Assembly: GCA_900546355.1 (NCBI GenBank)
Contig: URCM01000005.1
Span: 1-61,106 of the forward strand
From: an uncultured Bacteroides sp.
Lineage (GTDB): Bacteria; Bacteroidota; Bacteroidia; Bacteroidales; Bacteroidaceae
Direction of reading: 5' to 3'
Length of the DNA stretch: 61,106 nt
The notes under the pieces: model-generated
What the model was told of the DNA's origin: nothing
Seen by the model: only the letters and a program-made list of their open reading frames with translations
The model's database searches: none
Part shown: positions 17,707-25,833 of the stretch, in pieces
How positions within the stretch are numbered: the stretch's first letter is position 1
How the letters are laid out: every line of letters starts with the position of its first letter
Made by a program: the position numbers and the translations under genes

Positions 17707-17794
17707 TGAAACTGTCGTTTTAGTAAGATGAAACTTTAGTTTCAGTGCAATGAAACAAAAGTTTCAGTATGATGAAACTGGGGTGAAACTCGAA
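17707..17794. repeat. Array of four 22-bp iterons with TGAAAC-N4-GTTTCA palindromes
   Basis: TGAAAC recurs exactly every 22 bp at 17707, 17729, 17751 and 17773. Units 2 and 3 carry complete palindromes, TGAAACTTTAGTTTCA and TGAAACAAAAGTTTCA; units 1 and 4 are degenerate. The array lies about 190-280 bp upstream of the regulator start. A related array lies at 60365-60453 beside the shufflon recombinase. The spacing of two helical turns suggests cooperative protein binding. Confidence 0.6.
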
Positions 17795-17835
17795 TGTGTG
17801 AAAAAGGATAACTTCTGTAGGGGCGAAGTCTGGGC

Positions 17836-18224
17836 TCACCCGAAAATTAGTGGGGCTAAATTTGAACACAGAGACGCAGAGACACGGAGAAATAATTTAG
17901 AGAAGTAAGAAGCTGTTTTGAATTTCTCCAAAAAGTTTTTCTTGGCTTGATATATCCGTTTTCGTGTGTGCTTTGGGCGATTTTTTGGTCCTTTCCGCTC
18001 CTGTTCTTCGTCAGATAGCCCGCTATCTTCCTCATCACAGAAGCGAAAATGCCTCAAAAACTCATCCCAAATCATCGCACGATAAATTCAAAACAGCTTC
18101 TAAAAGTTACGGGACTAAATTTTTTTTTTCGCGAACTCTGTACACTCAAAATAAAAACTCTGTGCCTCCGTGTCTCTGTGTTCGATAAAACTTTATGCTT
18201 AGCCCCACTAATTTTCAGGTGAGC
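17836..18224. repeat. Composite nested palindromic element (family A core)
   Basis: Three nested inverted repeats share one centre region. The outer arms are 17836-17860 and 18200-18224 (24 of 25 matching, core AAAATTAGTGGGGCTAA). Inside them are family A arms at 17864-17892 and 18157-18184. Innermost is a perfect 18-bp pair AGAAGCTGTTTTGAATTT at 17908-17925 and 18084-18101. The layout resembles a non-autonomous mobile element or the remains of nested insertions; no transposase was seen. Confidence 0.6.
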
Positions 18225-18225
18225 C

Positions 18226-18330
18226 GAAGTCTGTCCGCCTGAATTCCTCAACGGATGCATTTAGGGGCAGGCTGACCCTGCCCCTACCGGTATGTGAAAA
18301 GGAATAGGGCGGGGTTTGCCCGCCCGAATC
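18226..18330. repeat. Family B GC-rich repeat cluster
   Basis: Two units: 18226-18287, with inverted arms around GGATGCAT and ending TGACCCTGCCCCTAC, and a half-unit at 18305-18330 (TAGGGCGGGGTTTGCCCGCC). They directly adjoin the composite element, whose left side carries a matching half-unit at 17817. Confidence 0.5.
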
Positions 18331-18352
18331 CATCAATGGTCGCCTTTATGAA

Positions 18353-18817
18353 TCAGCTGAAATAATATAAGAAGGTGGCGATGCCTTCGAGTGCCTTTTT
18401 CTTTTGTCCTTCTATCTCGATGGAGAATTTGATTTCGGCCTTTGCTGTTCCGCGCAGGTTTACCAACGAGTGAAGCCCGGCTGTCAGACGGATGCGTTGT
18501 CCCGACAAGACAGCTTGGCCGAAGCGCATTTTGTCCATGCCATAGTTCACCATCATTTTCAGGTTGTTCACCTCGATAATCTGGTTCCAGAAGTAGGGAA
18601 GCAGCGAAAGGGTGAGATACCCGTGCACGATGGTGCTTTTAAAGGGGCTTTCCACTTTTGCGCGTTCTACGTCGACGTGAATCCACTGATGGTCTAACGT
18701 AGCATCGGCAAATTGGTTGATACGTTCTTGTGTTACTTCCAGCCAGTCGGACGTCCCGATGGTCTGGCCCAATAGTTTTTCGAATTCTTCGTACGAATTA
18801 ATTACAACTTTGCTCAT
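18353..18817 (-). CDS. MaoC-like (R)-hydratase, hot-dog fold
   Basis: A 154-residue single hot-dog protein of the MaoC/NodN-like family. The hydratase signature is FADATLDHQWIHVD (about residues 37-50), with Asp and His at the expected catalytic positions, followed by TIVHGYLTLSLLPYF typical of the family. It probably hydrates an enoyl-thioester, but the substrate cannot be told from sequence. It stands alone, between the repeat-rich region and the M13 peptidase, and has its own promoter box at 18851-18858. Confidence 0.85.
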   Translation of the reverse strand: MSKVVINSYEEFEKLLGQTIGTSDWLEVTQERINQFADATLDHQWIHVDVERAKVESPFKSTIVHGYLTLSLLPYFWNQIIEVNNLKMMVNYGMDKMRFGQAVLSGQRIRLTAGLHSLVNLRGTAKAEIKFSIEIEGQKKKALEGIATFLYYFS

Positions 18818-18850
18818 ACACCTTAATCTTTTTTAATCCTGTTATGTGAA

Positions 18851-18858
18851 CAAAGATA
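18851..18858 (-). promoter_or_regulatory. -7 box for the MaoC-like gene
   Basis: TATCTTTG on the minus strand matches TAnnTTTG and lies 33 bases upstream of the ATG at 18817. The upstream DNA is AT-rich. Confidence 0.55.
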
Positions 18859-18947
18859 CTAAAAAAATTAAATAAAACGGGCAAGGGTTTTTAATATTTT
18901 ATTGGCAGATGCTAAGAAAAGCGGAAAAGACACCACTGGCTTGCGGT

Positions 18948-19030
18948 CAAACGCAGAGACGCAAAAGCGCGGAGATTTATTCTTTTGCCTTCTCTGACAT
19001 ATTCCTCTGCGCCTTTGCGTCTCTGTGTCC
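18948..19030. repeat. Family A inverted repeat
   Basis: The left arm TCAAACGCAGAGACGCAAAA begins at 18948; the right arm CCTCTGCGCCTTTGCGTCTC begins at 19003. The loop is about 27 bp. It lies between the M13 peptidase 3' end and the MaoC-like gene. Confidence 0.55.
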
Positions 19031-19076
19031 GATTTGTTTTTCGCAAACCTATGTGCTCTAAAAAGCGTGTGGCTTT

Positions 19077-21116
19077 TTACCAGATATTCACACGCTTTTC
19101 GGGTGCTACATAGAGCGGGTCTTCCGGAGTGATGTTGAAAGCGTCATACCATGCCTGGATATGAGGCAGGGCACCGTTCACACGCCATTCGCCCAGCGAG
19201 TGCGGGTCAATTTTGGTATATACCCGGATTTGTTCGTCGCGGATATTGCCCGCCCACAAGGTAGCGTAAGCGATGAAGAAGCGTTGTTCGGGCGTGAAGC
19301 CTTCCTTGTCTTCCAGCGGAGCGTCTTTGGTTGCGTGTTGGAATGCAAGGTAAGCGATATTCAAGCCTCCGTGGTCGGCAATGTTTTCACCCAATGTCAG
19401 CTGGCCGTTGGCGTGCAAGCCCGGAAGCACTTCGATGTTGTTGAAGAAGTCTACCATCACTTGGGTGCGTTCCTGGAAGCGTTCGGCATCGCCTTCCGCC
19501 CACCAGTCTTTCAGGTTTCCGTCTTTGTCGAATTGACGTCCCTGGTCGTCGAATCCGTGTGTCATTTCGTGTCCGATGACTACACCGATAGCGCCATAGT
19601 TGGCGGCATCGTCGGCTTCCATGTTGAAGAACGGCGGTTGCAGGATAGCTGCGGGGAAGCAGATTTCATTGGTTGACGGGTTGTAGTAAGCGTTGACTGT
19701 CTGCGGGGTCATCAGCCATTCGTCTTTGTCTACCGGTTTGCCCAAACGGCCCATCATGTCGTTGAAACTCCATTCGGACGCGCGGCAGATGTTCGCCCAA
19801 TACGAATCGTTCTTGATTTCCAGTTGTGAATAGTCTTTCCATTTGTCGGGATAACCCACTTTTACATGGAAAGCGTCCAGTTTTTCGTGTGCACGCGTCT
19901 TGGTGCTGTCGCTCATCCATTCCTGCGCGTCGATGCGTTCGCCCAAAGCTACCTGCAAGTTCTTGACGAGGTTCACCATGCGTTCTTTGGCGGCTGCGGG
20001 GAAGTATTTTTCTACATACATCTGGCCGACCAGTTCACCCAATACGCCGTTGACCGAATTGACCGCACGTTTCCAGCGCGGTTGGTTGACCTGGCGTCCC
20101 GACATGACCTTGCCGTAGAAGTCGAAGCGGGCTGCGATGAAATCGTCGCTTAGGCAAGAAGCGGCCGCGTCCAGCAAGTTGTATTGCAGGTAAGAGATGT
20201 GTTTCGAGAGCGGAAGTGTGGTAATCAGCTTGCCTACTTCCTGGATTGGTTCGATTTGTTCTACGTTCAGTTCGGCAGGTGCCTCGATGCCCAACGCTTT
20301 CAGGTAGGCATCCCAGTCGATGCCTTTGATTTGCTTTTTCAGCTCGTCGTACGACATCTTGTGATAGTTGGCTTCGGGGTCACGACGTTCGGTAGCGGTC
20401 TTTGATACCTTGGCAATGGCCGTTTCGATTTCCATTACGTCGGCTACTTTCTGCTGTGCGTCGGCTTCTGCGAATCCGGCAAGGGTAAACAACTTGCCGA
20501 TGTATTTCTTGTATTCGTTGCGAATGTTCTCGGTGATGCTGTCGGTATCGAGGTAATAGGTTTTTTCACCCAAGTTGATGCCTCCCTGGCTCATCTGGAA
20601 AATGTTGAGTGCGCTGTTCTTCGGGTCGGCATATACATAGCAGCTGAAGTAGGTGCCTACTCCTTGGTAGCGCATCAGTTCTGCCGAGGTGGTGATAATC
20701 TGGGCTTTATCGGTCAGAGCCGCGATTTTGTCCAACATCGGTTTGATGGGGGTGACGCCTTGTTCGTTCAGCGTTACGCTATCCATCGCCAACTTGTACA
20801 AGTCGCCTACTTTTTGAGCTGTGGTTCCGGCTTCATTTTGTTGGGCTGCCAATCCTTCGATTAATTCGCGTATTTGTTTCTGGTTGTTTTCAGCCAGTTC
20901 GTCGAAGGTGCCGAAGCGTGAATATTCGGCGGTCAAGGGATGGGCATCGTTCCATCCTCCGCATGCATAGCGGAAGAAATCGGTTCCGGCGGCTACGGTC
21001 GTATCCATATTCGCCAAATCAATGCCCGAAGTGTTCGTGGCATTCTTTTGTCCGGTGCAGCTTGCCATCGCTAAGGTGGCAAAAGCCGCTACAGCTACAT
21101 AATGTTTTGTTTTCAT
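19077..21116 (-). CDS. M13-family zinc metallopeptidase lipoprotein (PepO/neprilysin-like)
   Basis: A 679-residue lipoprotein with signal peptide and lipobox Cys20 (MASC), followed by the M13 N-terminal domain (FFRYACGGWNDAHPLTAEYS) and catalytic domain. The zinc motif HEMTH occurs in VIGHEMTHGFDDQGRQFD and the third ligand Glu in ENIADHGGLNIAY. The family motif NAYYNPSTNEICFPAAIL binds substrate backbone. Length is normal for bacterial PepO-like enzymes. It degrades oligopeptides, probably in the periplasm or at the cell surface. Transcribed alone. Confidence 0.93.
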   Translation of the reverse strand: MKTKHYVAVAAFATLAMASCTGQKNATNTSGIDLANMDTTVAAGTDFFRYACGGWNDAHPLTAEYSRFGTFDELAENNQKQIRELIEGLAAQQNEAGTTAQKVGDLYKLAMDSVTLNEQGVTPIKPMLDKIAALTDKAQIITTSAELMRYQGVGTYFSCYVYADPKNSALNIFQMSQGGINLGEKTYYLDTDSITENIRNEYKKYIGKLFTLAGFAEADAQQKVADVMEIETAIAKVSKTATERRDPEANYHKMSYDELKKQIKGIDWDAYLKALGIEAPAELNVEQIEPIQEVGKLITTLPLSKHISYLQYNLLDAAASCLSDDFIAARFDFYGKVMSGRQVNQPRWKRAVNSVNGVLGELVGQMYVEKYFPAAAKERMVNLVKNLQVALGERIDAQEWMSDSTKTRAHEKLDAFHVKVGYPDKWKDYSQLEIKNDSYWANICRASEWSFNDMMGRLGKPVDKDEWLMTPQTVNAYYNPSTNEICFPAAILQPPFFNMEADDAANYGAIGVVIGHEMTHGFDDQGRQFDKDGNLKDWWAEGDAERFQERTQVMVDFFNNIEVLPGLHANGQLTLGENIADHGGLNIAYLAFQHATKDAPLEDKEGFTPEQRFFIAYATLWAGNIRDEQIRVYTKIDPHSLGEWRVNGALPHIQAWYDAFNITPEDPLYVAPEKRVNIW

Positions 21117-21153
21117 ACGTTTATTATATTTGTTTTAAAACTTGTCCTTGTGC

Positions 21154-23106
21154 TCATATCTGTGTCGAACCCCGTAAGTCTTCCAGTTCCAGTGAAGCGT
21201 TTTCCCATTCAGTTTCGGCTTCGGCGATTTGCTTTTTCAATGCCTGGTGGGTTTCGTAAAGCTTCATGTCGGAAGCACCTTCGGGAGTCGCCATCCGGTT
21301 TTCCAGTTGCGCTACCTGTTGTTCCATCTCGCCGATAGAATGTTCCAGGCTTTCGATTTGCTTTTCTGTCTTACGGATTTTACGGTTCAACTCTTTTTGA
21401 GCCTCATACGAAAGTTTGCCTTCGTTTGCCGGCTCTTTTTCTTCTTTTTTCTTCGTGGCGGAAGAGGGCGAAGCGGAAAGCTGCAGTTCGTTCAGGCTCT
21501 CGATGTTTTTCTTCTGAAGAAAATCGTAGATGCCGCCGATATGCTCTTTCACCAGCCCGCCGCCAAACTCGTATACCTTGGTCACCAGTCCGTCGAGGAA
21601 CTCACGGTCGTGTGAAACGATGATGGCTGTGCCGTCGAACGCGAGGATAGCCTCTTTCAGTACATCCTTCGACCGCATATCCAAGTGGTTGGTAGGCTCG
21701 TCGAGGATGAGCAAGTTGACCGGTTCGAGCAGCAGGCGTATCATGGCCAGCCTGCTCCGTTCGCCTCCCGAAAGCACTTTCACTTTTTTGTCGGAAGCTT
21801 CTCCGCCGAACATGAACGCGCCCAAGATGTCGCGTATCTTCAGGCGGATGTCTCCTTTTGCCACACGGTCGATGGTGTCGAATACGGTCAGGTTTTCATC
21901 GAGCAGTTGCGCCTGGTTCTGCGCAAAGTAGCCTATTTGTACGTTGTGGCCGATGGTGAGCTTTCCTTCGTAGGCGATTTCGTCCATGATGCACTTGACG
22001 AGGGTAGACTTTCCTTCGCCGTTCTTTCCGACGAAGGCTACCTTCTCGCCCCGGTGGATGGTGAGGTTGACATCGTGGAACACCAGATGGTCGCCGTATG
22101 CCTTTTTCAGGTTTTCGCAGATAACCGGGTAATTGCCCGAACGGATGGCAGGCGGGAACTTGAGGTGCAGGGAAGAGTTGTCTTCTTCGTCTACTTCGAT
22201 GGGTACTATCTTTTCGAGTTGCTTGATGCGGCTTTGCACCTGTATGGCTTTGGTCGCTTTGTAGCGGAAACGTTCGATGAACTCTTCGGTATCTTTTATC
22301 TCTTTCTGCTGGTTCTCGTAAGCGCGTAGCTGCTGCTCGCGCCGTTCCTTGCGCAGGATGACAAACTGGTCGTAGGGCACTTTGTAATCGTAGATACGCC
22401 CGCAGGAGATTTCGATGGTGCGGTTGGTCACGTTATTGATAAACGCGCGGTCGTGGCTGACCAGCACTACGGCTCCGGGTTCCATCTTCAAGAAATTTTC
22501 TAACCATTGGATGCTTTCAATGTCCAAATGGTTGGTAGGTTCGTCGAGCAGCAGTACGTCGGGATGACGCAAGAGGAGTTTGGCCAACTCGATACGCATC
22601 CGCCATCCGCCACTGAACTCACTGGTAGGGCGGTTGAAATCGGAGCGGCTGAATCCCAATCCGACTAACGTGCGTTCGATTTCGGCTTTGTAATTGGTGC
22701 CTCCCATCATCAGGAAGCGTTCGTTTTCGTGGGTGAAACGTTCTATCAGTTCGTGGTAACTTTCTGATTCGTAATCGGTACGGTCGGCAAGCTCCTGGTT
22801 CATTTTCTCCAGCCGGCTTTGCATTTCGAAGATATGTTCGAAAGCCCTTTCGGCTTCTTCCATGACGGTACGTGTATCGTTCAGTACCATGACTTGGGGC
22901 AAATAGCCGATGGTGACATCGCGTTGTACAGCGACGTTTCCCGCGGTAGGGCGTTGCAGTCCGGCAAGTATCTTCAGCATGGTAGACTTGCCTGCTCCGT
23001 TTTTCCCGACTAAGGCGATGCGGTCTTTCTTGTTGATGACGAACGACACGTCTTCGAACAACGGAGTCACACCAAACTCCACCTTTAAACCTTCTATAGA
23101 AATCAT
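21154..23106 (-). CDS. ABC-F family ATPase (Uup/YdiF-like)
   Basis: A 650-residue protein with two ABC domains and no membrane segments. Domain 1 has Walker A GKNGAGKS (34-41), signature FSGGW and Walker B LLLDEPTNHLD; domain 2 has GKNGEGKS, signature LSGGERSRL and LLILDEPTNHLD. The linker between them is basic, and the C-terminus is a charged coiled coil (KIRKTEKQIESLEHSIGEME). ABC-F proteins act on ribosomes, in translation or antibiotic protection. The C-terminal coiled coil favours the Uup-like housekeeping group, but the subgroup is not certain. Confidence 0.92.
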   Translation of the reverse strand: MISIEGLKVEFGVTPLFEDVSFVINKKDRIALVGKNGAGKSTMLKILAGLQRPTAGNVAVQRDVTIGYLPQVMVLNDTRTVMEEAERAFEHIFEMQSRLEKMNQELADRTDYESESYHELIERFTHENERFLMMGGTNYKAEIERTLVGLGFSRSDFNRPTSEFSGGWRMRIELAKLLLRHPDVLLLDEPTNHLDIESIQWLENFLKMEPGAVVLVSHDRAFINNVTNRTIEISCGRIYDYKVPYDQFVILRKERREQQLRAYENQQKEIKDTEEFIERFRYKATKAIQVQSRIKQLEKIVPIEVDEEDNSSLHLKFPPAIRSGNYPVICENLKKAYGDHLVFHDVNLTIHRGEKVAFVGKNGEGKSTLVKCIMDEIAYEGKLTIGHNVQIGYFAQNQAQLLDENLTVFDTIDRVAKGDIRLKIRDILGAFMFGGEASDKKVKVLSGGERSRLAMIRLLLEPVNLLILDEPTNHLDMRSKDVLKEAILAFDGTAIIVSHDREFLDGLVTKVYEFGGGLVKEHIGGIYDFLQKKNIESLNELQLSASPSSATKKKEEKEPANEGKLSYEAQKELNRKIRKTEKQIESLEHSIGEMEQQVAQLENRMATPEGASDMKLYETHQALKKQIAEAETEWENASLELEDLRGSTQI

Positions 23107-23135
23107 ATATCCATTCTTGCTTTACAAAGTGTCGG

Positions 23136-23143
23136 CAAAGGTA
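23136..23143 (-). promoter_or_regulatory. -7 box for the ABC-F gene
   Basis: TACCTTTG on the minus strand matches TAnnTTTG and lies 29 bases upstream of the ATG at 23106. Confidence 0.5.
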
Positions 23144-23184
23144 GCATTTATTTCTGGCATTTTGCGCATTCTATGCAAAAAAAT

Positions 23185-23274
23185 GAACACAGAGACACGG
23201 AGATACAGGGCTTTTTAGGGTTATTATTTGATATTTATAATTAAAAAAGCTCTGTGTCTCCGTGTCTCTGTGTT
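23185..23274. repeat. Family A inverted repeat, best-formed copy
   Basis: Nearly perfect arms of about 32 bp: GAACACAGAGACACGGAGAT.. at 23185-23216 and its reverse complement at 23242-23274, with an AT-rich loop of about 25 bp. Each arm shows an internal period of about 6-8 bp (ACAGAG, ACACGG). It lies between the end of purA and the ABC-F promoter and may also end the purA transcript. Confidence 0.65.
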
Positions 23275-23293
23275 GAAAAAACAAGCGGAAATG

Positions 23294-24562
23294 TTACTCG
23301 GTATAACGCTCGATGGTCTGTGCGCGGTCGGGACCTACCGATACTATCTTGATAGGTGTTCCGAGTTGTTCCTCGAGGAACGAGATGTAGGCATTGAATT
23401 CTTCGGGGAATTCGTCTTCGCTGGTCATCTTCGTCATATCAGTCTGCCATCCCGGCATCTCCACATAGATGGGTTCTACTCCTTCTGTTATATCGAAGGG
23501 GAAATCCGGTGTTTCTTCACCATTCACCTTATAAGCCACGCAAGCCTTTATGGTGGGGAATCCGTCGAGCACGTCGCTCTTCATCAAGATGAGCTGAGTG
23601 ACACCGTTTACCATAATGGCATAGCGCAACGCTACCAAGTCTACCCACCCGCAACGGCGTTCGCGTCCGGTTACGGCACCGTATTCATGTCCCAGGTCGC
23701 GGATGGTCTTGCCGGTCTCATCAAATAATTCTGTAGGGAACGGGCCTGCGCCTACACGGGTGCAATAAGCTTTCATGATGCCGTATACTTCCCCTATCTT
23801 GTTCGGACCCAAGCCCAATCCGGTGCAAGCGCCGGCGCAGATGGTATTCGAAGAAGTGACAAAGGGATACGAACCGAAGTCGACATCGAGCATGGTGCCT
23901 TGCGCTCCCTCGCACAACACGCTTTTGCCTTCCTTCAAAAGGCGGTTGATTTCGTGTTCGCTGTCTACCAGCGGGAACTGGCGCAGGTATTCGATGCCTT
24001 CCATCCATTGTTTTTCGGCTTCGGTAATGTCGTAAGTGTAGTTGAGGCTTTTCAGAATCTTTTCGTGACGTGCCTTGGCAGCGGCGTATTTTTCTTCGAA
24101 GTTATGCAGGATGTCGCCTACCCGTAAGCCGTTGCGGCTTACCTTGTCGGTATAGGTCGGCCCGATGCCTTTTCCGGTAGTTCCTACTTTCGAGTCGCCT
24201 TTGGCTGCCTCGTATGCGGCATCCAGCACCCGGTGGGTAGGCAGGATGAGGTGTGCCTTTTTCGAAATGTGCAGGCGTTCCTTCAACGGATGTCCGCTGG
24301 CTTCGAGCGCTTCGGCTTCTGCCTTGAACAAGGCGGGGTCGAGCACCACGCCATTACCGATAATATTAACTTTATCTCCTTGGAATATTCCTGACGGAAT
24401 AGAGCGGAGCACATATTTCTGGCCTTCAAATTCCAGGGTATGACCGGCATTGGGTCCTCCTTGGAAACGGGCAACCACATCATAACGCGGGGTCAGTACA
24501 TCTACGACCTTTCCTTTTCCTTCGTCGCCCCATTGTAAACCTAACAATACATCTACTTTCAT
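23294..24562 (-). CDS. purA: Adenylosuccinate synthetase
   Basis: A 422-residue enzyme that joins IMP and aspartate using GTP in the first committed step of AMP synthesis. Motifs: the GTP-binding N-terminus (LLGLQWGDEGKGKVVDVL), GGPNAGHT, the IMP loop GTTGKGIGPTYTDK, CEGAQGTMLDVDFGSYPF, and MKSDVLDGF near the GTP guanine site. The start is the ATG at 24562 (MKVDVLL). The reading frame continues upstream but overlaps the Fur gene and lacks similarity there. It lies 11 bp after the Fur-family gene in the same operon. Confidence 0.97.
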   Translation of the reverse strand: MKVDVLLGLQWGDEGKGKVVDVLTPRYDVVARFQGGPNAGHTLEFEGQKYVLRSIPSGIFQGDKVNIIGNGVVLDPALFKAEAEALEASGHPLKERLHISKKAHLILPTHRVLDAAYEAAKGDSKVGTTGKGIGPTYTDKVSRNGLRVGDILHNFEEKYAAAKARHEKILKSLNYTYDITEAEKQWMEGIEYLRQFPLVDSEHEINRLLKEGKSVLCEGAQGTMLDVDFGSYPFVTSSNTICAGACTGLGLGPNKIGEVYGIMKAYCTRVGAGPFPTELFDETGKTIRDLGHEYGAVTGRERRCGWVDLVALRYAIMVNGVTQLILMKSDVLDGFPTIKACVAYKVNGEETPDFPFDITEGVEPIYVEMPGWQTDMTKMTSEDEFPEEFNAYISFLEEQLGTPIKIVSVGPDRAQTIERYTE

Positions 24563-24573
24563 ATACTTGAGTT

Positions 24574-25038
24574 TTAAGTTTTGTTTTTCTTCCGCTTTGC
24601 CGCCATACACTTGCTGCACAGCCCATATATATATAAGGAGTAATGGGATGCGTGGAAACCTTTCAGCTTGCTGTCTACAATCGCTTGCTTCAAGGCTTCG
24701 TCCTCGAATTCGGACACTTTGCCGCACGAAGTGCAAATCATGTGGTGGTGTGTTTCGTTGTTGTACGAACGTTCGTACTGCGAGGTGTTGCCGAACTGAT
24801 GCTTGATTACCAGTCCTGCATCGATAAGCAGGATAATCGTGTTGTACAACGTGGCGCGGCTGACCCGGAATTTCTCTTTCTCCGCCATATAGGAATAGAG
24901 CATCTCGATATCGAAATGTCCTTTGATGGTATAAATCGTATCGAGTATAGCATAGCGTTCGGGCGTCTTGCGATGTCCGTTCTTCTGCAAATAGTCTGTC
25001 AGAATCTGTTTTACCTTTTCCTTTATGTTCTCTTCCAT
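24574..25038 (-). CDS. Fur-family metal-dependent transcriptional regulator
   Basis: A 154-residue regulator. A winged helix (about 15-90; RKTPERYAILDTIYTIKGHFD and FRVSRATLYNTIILL) is followed by a metal-binding dimerisation domain with HHHMICTSCGK and a C-terminal CSKC, the two Cys pairs that hold structural zinc. Whether it senses iron, peroxide (PerR-like) or another metal cannot be decided. It precedes purA by 11 bp in one operon, which could tie purine synthesis to metal or oxidative status. Confidence 0.9.
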   Translation of the reverse strand: MEENIKEKVKQILTDYLQKNGHRKTPERYAILDTIYTIKGHFDIEMLYSYMAEKEKFRVSRATLYNTIILLIDAGLVIKHQFGNTSQYERSYNNETHHHMICTSCGKVSEFEDEALKQAIVDSKLKGFHASHYSLYIYGLCSKCMAAKRKKNKT

Positions 25039-25057
25039 TCCGGTCTGTATTCTGCGT

Positions 25058-25088
25058 CAAAGGTAATCTTTTTTATGTAATTTAGAAA
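25058..25088 (-). promoter_or_regulatory. Promoter of the Fur-purA operon
   Basis: On the minus strand TTTC (about 25085-25088) is separated by 19 bp from TACCTTTG (25058-25065). This fits the Bacteroidota pattern TTTG-N19-TAnnTTTG with one mismatch. The predicted start is about 12 bases upstream of the ATG at 25038. Confidence 0.55.
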
Positions 25089-25146
25089 AGGTATAAGGAA
25101 AAAAATAGTTCCTGGGAACAGTTTCTTCAGACTTTGTATGCAGATG

Positions 25147-25833
25147 TCAGCCATGCGGAATCGTTTCGCGGATGCTTTCGGCTAACAAACGCACTTCGGG
25201 CTTATCCGATTTCAGGCATGAAGCCAATTGGCGGTTGATGGCCTTGCCATGCTGTGGGGATTGCTCTACGTATTTGCGTAATGCCAGTGCCGCCGCCTTG
25301 CGTACGGTGACGTATCCGCTTTCGATGGCGGCGAAGGCTTGGTCGGTAAACTCGGCTTCGGCACGTTCGTTCAGCTGCAAGCCTTTTCCTAACAGGCGTG
25401 CCATGAGCAAGAAACCGCATAACTGGAAATATTCGCGTTCGTCCGCCATCCAGACGAATACTTCTTCCGAAGCGTAGGGCAGGCGCTGGAAGAGGTTCAT
25501 CACGGTGTATTCCGCCAATTCGGGATAGCGCATGTCTTCTATCCAGATTTCCGCTATTTCGGGATAGAAAGTTTCGACAGGCTGGAGCAGTCCTGCCATG
25601 ATTTTACACTCGCGGATGTTTTCTTTCCACAAAGCCTGGGCCAGTTCGTGGCCGGGCGTATAGGCTGACGCTATCTCCTTGATACGGGGATACTCGATGC
25701 CGAAGTTGATTTTGTAATCCATGCCTTTCTCGCGCATGCTTTGCGATATCGGTCCGTTCATATACAAGCGGAACTTCGACTTGATGTCTTTCAGTGTTTC
25801 GTGTATGTCCATGTTCTGTTCATTTAGACTCAT
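25147..25833 (-). CDS. AlkD-like DNA alkylation repair protein (HEAT-repeat)
   Basis: A 228-residue all-helical protein of the DNA-alkylation-repair family (PF08713), built of HEAT-like repeats (AQALWKENIRECKIMAGLLQ, YPEIAEIWIEDMRYPELAEY, VTVRKAAALALRKYV). AlkD excises bulky or cationic alkyl bases without base flipping. Its ATG overlaps the stop of the dipeptidyl peptidase III gene as ATGA, implying translational coupling. Several members of this family lack proven glycosylase activity. Confidence 0.8.
   Translation of the reverse strand: MSLNEQNMDIHETLKDIKSKFRLYMNGPISQSMREKGMDYKINFGIEYPRIKEIASAYTPGHELAQALWKENIRECKIMAGLLQPVETFYPEIAEIWIEDMRYPELAEYTVMNLFQRLPYASEEVFVWMADEREYFQLCGFLLMARLLGKGLQLNERAEAEFTDQAFAAIESGYVTVRKAAALALRKYVEQSPQHGKAINRQLASCLKSDKPEVRLLAESIRETIPHG

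Larger units (their letters stand above)
17518..18352. other. Long intergenic region rich in repeats
   Basis: These 835 bases contain no convincing gene. They hold a 22-bp iteron array (17707-17794), a large composite palindrome (17836-18224) and a family B cluster (18226-18330). Short open frames here lie within repeats and have no recognisable protein signature. Confidence 0.65.

Noticed and set aside
17707..17794. Iteron array as a CRISPR array
   Set aside because: Units are contiguous at 22 bp, with no unique spacers and no cas genes nearby.
18119..18129. T-run as a Rho-independent terminator
   Set aside because: No stable stem directly precedes it; it lies inside the composite palindrome.
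24563..25060. N-terminal extension of purA by about 166 codons
   Set aside because: It overlaps the Fur-family gene in another frame, and purA homologues start at the WGDEGKGK region.
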